Assembly: GCA_905215065.1 (NCBI GenBank)
Contig: CAJMOF010000004.1
Coordinates: forward strand, 1-64,000
Direction: 5' to 3'
Source of the DNA: an uncultured bacterium
GTDB taxonomy: Bacteria; Actinomycetota; Coriobacteriia; Coriobacteriales; Coriobacteriaceae
Length of the DNA: 64,000 bases
The notes under the pieces are model-generated. The model saw only the letters and a program-made list of their open reading frames with translations. It had not been told where the DNA came from and did no database searches. The stretch's first letter is position 1, and the number at the start of each line of letters is the position of its first letter. The position numbers and the translations under genes are program-made. This document shows, one piece after another, positions 62,077 to 64,000 of this stretch.

Positions 62077-62898
62077 TTAGGCGTCCAGGTAGATGCGCTG
62101 GGGACGGTTGCGGTGTCGGGCGAAGATGATGAGCGCCAGGCCGGCGATTACGAGCGGCAAACTCAGCAGCTGGCCCATAGTGATAACGCCTCCCAGCAGA
62201 TAGCCCAGCTGCGCATCGGGCACGCGCACGAACTCAACGAGAAAGCGGACGATGCCGTACCCCATCACGAACACGCCCATAAACGTGCCCTGGGGCAGCA
62301 GCGGCTTTTTGCGGCTGAGCACCTGCAAAATACAGAAGAGCACGATGCCCTCTAGGAATGCCTCATAGAGCTGGGAAGGATGGCGCGGCATATCGCCCGC
62401 GGTGCCGCCAAAGACCACACCCCAAGGCAGATCGGTCGGCTTACCCCACAGCTCGCCGTTGACGAAATTGGCACAACGGCCCAGGCATAGGGCCAGCGGG
62501 GCGCCGATCACGGCAAGGTCGGCGACGGTCCAGGCGTCGAGCTTATACATGCGGCACACGATGATGCCGCCCAAGATGCCGCCCACCAGGCCGCCGTGGA
62601 AGCTCATGCCGCCCTCGTTGGTGGCAAAGATCTCGAGCGGGTGGGTCCAATAGTAGCCATCGCCGTAAAAGACGACGTAAAACAGGCGCGCGCCGATGAT
62701 GAGGCCAAAGACCGCGCCGACCACGACGCTCGTCAGGTCATCGATCGTAATGTCGAAGCCCCAACGACGCTGCGTGCGGTACATAACGACCGCCGTGAGC
62801 AGAGCACCGACCACGTAGGCCAGGCCGTACCAGTAGATGGTGATGGGGCCCGCCGAGATCGCGACGGGATCAAGCATATGGTAGAGGTCGTTGAGCAT
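62077..62898 (-). CDS. lgt: Prolipoprotein diacylglyceryl transferase
   Basis: Moves diacylglycerol to the lipobox cysteine of lipoproteins. 273 residues with seven membrane segments. The Lgt signatures are MSFHGGLVGGILGG (with the essential His) and GRCANFVNGELWG, followed by PRHPSQLYEA. The start at 62898 has AGGGGGA 6 nt upstream. Length and motifs are normal. No lspA is in the window. Confidence 0.95.
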   Translation of the reverse strand: MLNDLYHMLDPVAISAGPITIYWYGLAYVVGALLTAVVMYRTQRRWGFDITIDDLTSVVVGAVFGLIIGARLFYVVFYGDGYYWTHPLEIFATNEGGMSFHGGLVGGILGGIIVCRMYKLDAWTVADLAVIGAPLALCLGRCANFVNGELWGKPTDLPWGVVFGGTAGDMPRHPSQLYEAFLEGIVLFCILQVLSRKKPLLPQGTFMGVFVMGYGIVRFLVEFVRVPDAQLGYLLGGVITMGQLLSLPLVIAGLALIIFARHRNRPQRIYLDA

Positions 62899-63007
62899 AT
62901 CGATCCCCCTGCTCCCTACATACAAATGCGGCCGCGGGCCTTACGCTCGCAGCCGCATATTTGGGCGTAACGTCTATGCGAAGCGTACCGTCCGCAGCTT
63001 TCGCATC

Positions 63008-63286
63008 TTAGAACGGCGCGTACTCGTCGTACAGGTCCTCGGCCTCGCCGGAAGCATTGACCTGCTCAACGCGGGTAACGCCGGGCACATGCTCCTTCAG
63101 GATGCGCTCGATACCCATGGAAAGGGTTAGCGAGCTCATGGGGCAGCCGGCGCAGGCGCCCTGCAGCTCCAACTTGACAACACCCTCGTCGTCGACGCCC
63201 ACATACTCCATATCGCCGCCATCGGCCTGCAGGTTGGGGCGAATCTCTTCAAGAACCTTCTTAAGCAGCTCTTCGTTAACAGCCAC
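63008..63286 (-). CDS. NifU-like (Nfu) iron-sulfur scaffold protein
   Basis: 92 residues, consisting of the NifU C-terminal domain only. RPNLQADGGDMEYVGV is the opening and GACAGCPMSSLTL carries the CxxC cluster ligands. These proteins hold or deliver [4Fe-4S] clusters. The N-terminal IscU-like and SUF genes are absent here. AGGAG ribosome-binding site precedes ATG. Confidence 0.92.
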   Translation of the reverse strand: MAVNEELLKKVLEEIRPNLQADGGDMEYVGVDDEGVVKLELQGACAGCPMSSLTLSMGIERILKEHVPGVTRVEQVNASGEAEDLYDEYAPF

Positions 63287-63456
63287 AGGGGCTCCTTTCT
63301 CACAATAACGCGGGCACGCCCGCGGACAGGGGCTATGTTACTACAGCCATGTACCCGCTTAGGCGCCAGCCATGCGTGCGGACATGACTTTCACGAGCAG
63401 TCAATTTGGGACGGGGCTCTTTTGGCTGTTTTGCCGCCAGCTGGCGTCGGCACGCG

Positions 63457-63981
63457 CTACTGCCGAGCCTGTCCCCCGGTACCAATCTGGACATCGACGA
63501 TGACCTGGCGGTAGCTGATGCCGCAGGAGTCGAGAATGCGGCGGCTGATACGGCCGTCATCGGTGTCGGCATATTTATTGTCCAGGTAGACGACCTCGCC
63601 CACGCCCACCTGCGCCAGGATCTTGGCGCAGTCGTGGCACGGGAACAGCGTGACGTAAACCGTGGAACCCTCGAGGTCCTTGAGCGAGCCACGGTAGTTG
63701 AGCACGGCGTTGGCCTCGGCATGGACCACGTAGTTGTGCTTGTCCTGCAGCGGGTCATCGCTCGTACCCCACGGGAAAAAGTCGTCGTTGAGCGCCGAGG
63801 GCGTGCCGTTGTAACCCACCGAAAGGATGCGGTGGTTGGTGCTGGCGATGCACGCTCCCACCTGCGTGTTGGGGTCCTTGCTGCGGCGCTGCGCGGCGAT
63901 GGCCACGCTCATAAAGAACTCGTCCCAGCTAATAACGTCGCGGCGCTTGCCCGACGCGGTTTGATGAAGATCGTCCGACAT
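63457..63981 (-). CDS. Deoxycytidylate (dCMP) deaminase family protein
   Basis: 174 residues, zinc-dependent. The catalytic HAEANAV (His ligand and Glu proton shuttle) and LFPCHDCAKIL (two Cys ligands) are visible. WDEFFMSVAIAAQRRSKDPNTQVG is the dCMP-deaminase/ComEB opening. It would supply dUMP for thymidylate synthesis. I start at ATG 63981, 8 nt from GGAGG; a GTG three codons earlier lies within it. Nothing follows within the window on the other side. Confidence 0.92.
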   Translation of the reverse strand: MSDDLHQTASGKRRDVISWDEFFMSVAIAAQRRSKDPNTQVGACIASTNHRILSVGYNGTPSALNDDFFPWGTSDDPLQDKHNYVVHAEANAVLNYRGSLKDLEGSTVYVTLFPCHDCAKILAQVGVGEVVYLDNKYADTDDGRISRRILDSCGISYRQVIVDVQIGTGGQARQ

Positions 63982-64000
63982 GGCAGACACCTCCGCAATC

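Overview
The window looks like chromosomal core sequence from a high-GC Gram-positive gut actinobacterium of the class Coriobacteriia, most likely Collinsella or a close relative. This is inferred from gene content, gene order and protein flavour; no database was searched. Supporting signs are the rpmG-trnW-secE-nusG-rplK-rplA cluster, a disA-ispD-ispF-cysS-rlmB-yacP block, DisA as a c-di-AMP synthase, and strong GGAGG ribosome-binding sites with some GTG starts. Almost all housekeeping genes lie on the minus strand. The plus-strand exceptions are bgl-PTS, mntP, hipBA, asnB, tRNA-Val and an M20 peptidase.

Layout. 1-4650: translation block (L1, L11, NusG, SecE, tRNA-Trp, L33, EF-Tu, tRNA-Met/Thr/Tyr), with two promoters that share an upstream module. 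4850-9210: an RpiR-type regulator divergent from a phospho-beta-glucosidase and PTS EIIBC pair, bounded by related palindromic repeats. 9300-15200: tRNA-Thr, then the yacP/rlmB/cysS/ispF/ispD/disA operon. 15300-18000: Mn2+ riboswitch with mntP, then a hipBA toxin-antitoxin pair with a palindromic operator. 18100-25200: pepD, clpC and two membrane proteins, including a ThrE-type exporter. 25500-35430: lysS (with an unusual tRNA-binding C-terminal domain), greA, tatA, tRNA-Pro, ispE, veg, dtd, rdgB, rph, murI, a HAD phosphatase and a MurE-type ligase. 35560-38530: a possible leader RNA, asnB, tRNA-Val, a tandem duplication that starts inside the tRNA 3' end, and a MITE-like element. 38530-43420: argDBJC (transcribed argC to argD). 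43670-48100: an FMN-riboswitch operon of ribU, a fused double ATPase, ecfT and two FMN-barrel proteins. 48400-50960: groES-groEL between two very large palindromes. 51040-63980: an amidohydrolase, an M20 peptidase, a zinc-ribbon membrane protein, a YitT protein, asp23/amaP, yebC, a large membrane protein, lgt, nfu and a dCMP deaminase.

How genes work together. ispD, ispF and ispE supply the non-mevalonate isoprenoid pathway. argC, argJ, argB and argD form a cyclic ornithine/arginine pathway behind candidate ArgR boxes. murI and the MurE-type ligase serve cell-wall synthesis. ribU-ecfA-ecfT form a complete riboflavin importer under FMN control.

No prophage, CRISPR array, rRNA operon or replication origin is visible. 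The least explained feature is intergenic architecture. Many minus-strand genes end in a hairpin that begins at the stop codon and carries a GGGACAGG-like phrase. Several others are followed by palindromes with 15-40 bp arms and no U-tract. These are the best candidates for something undescribed here.
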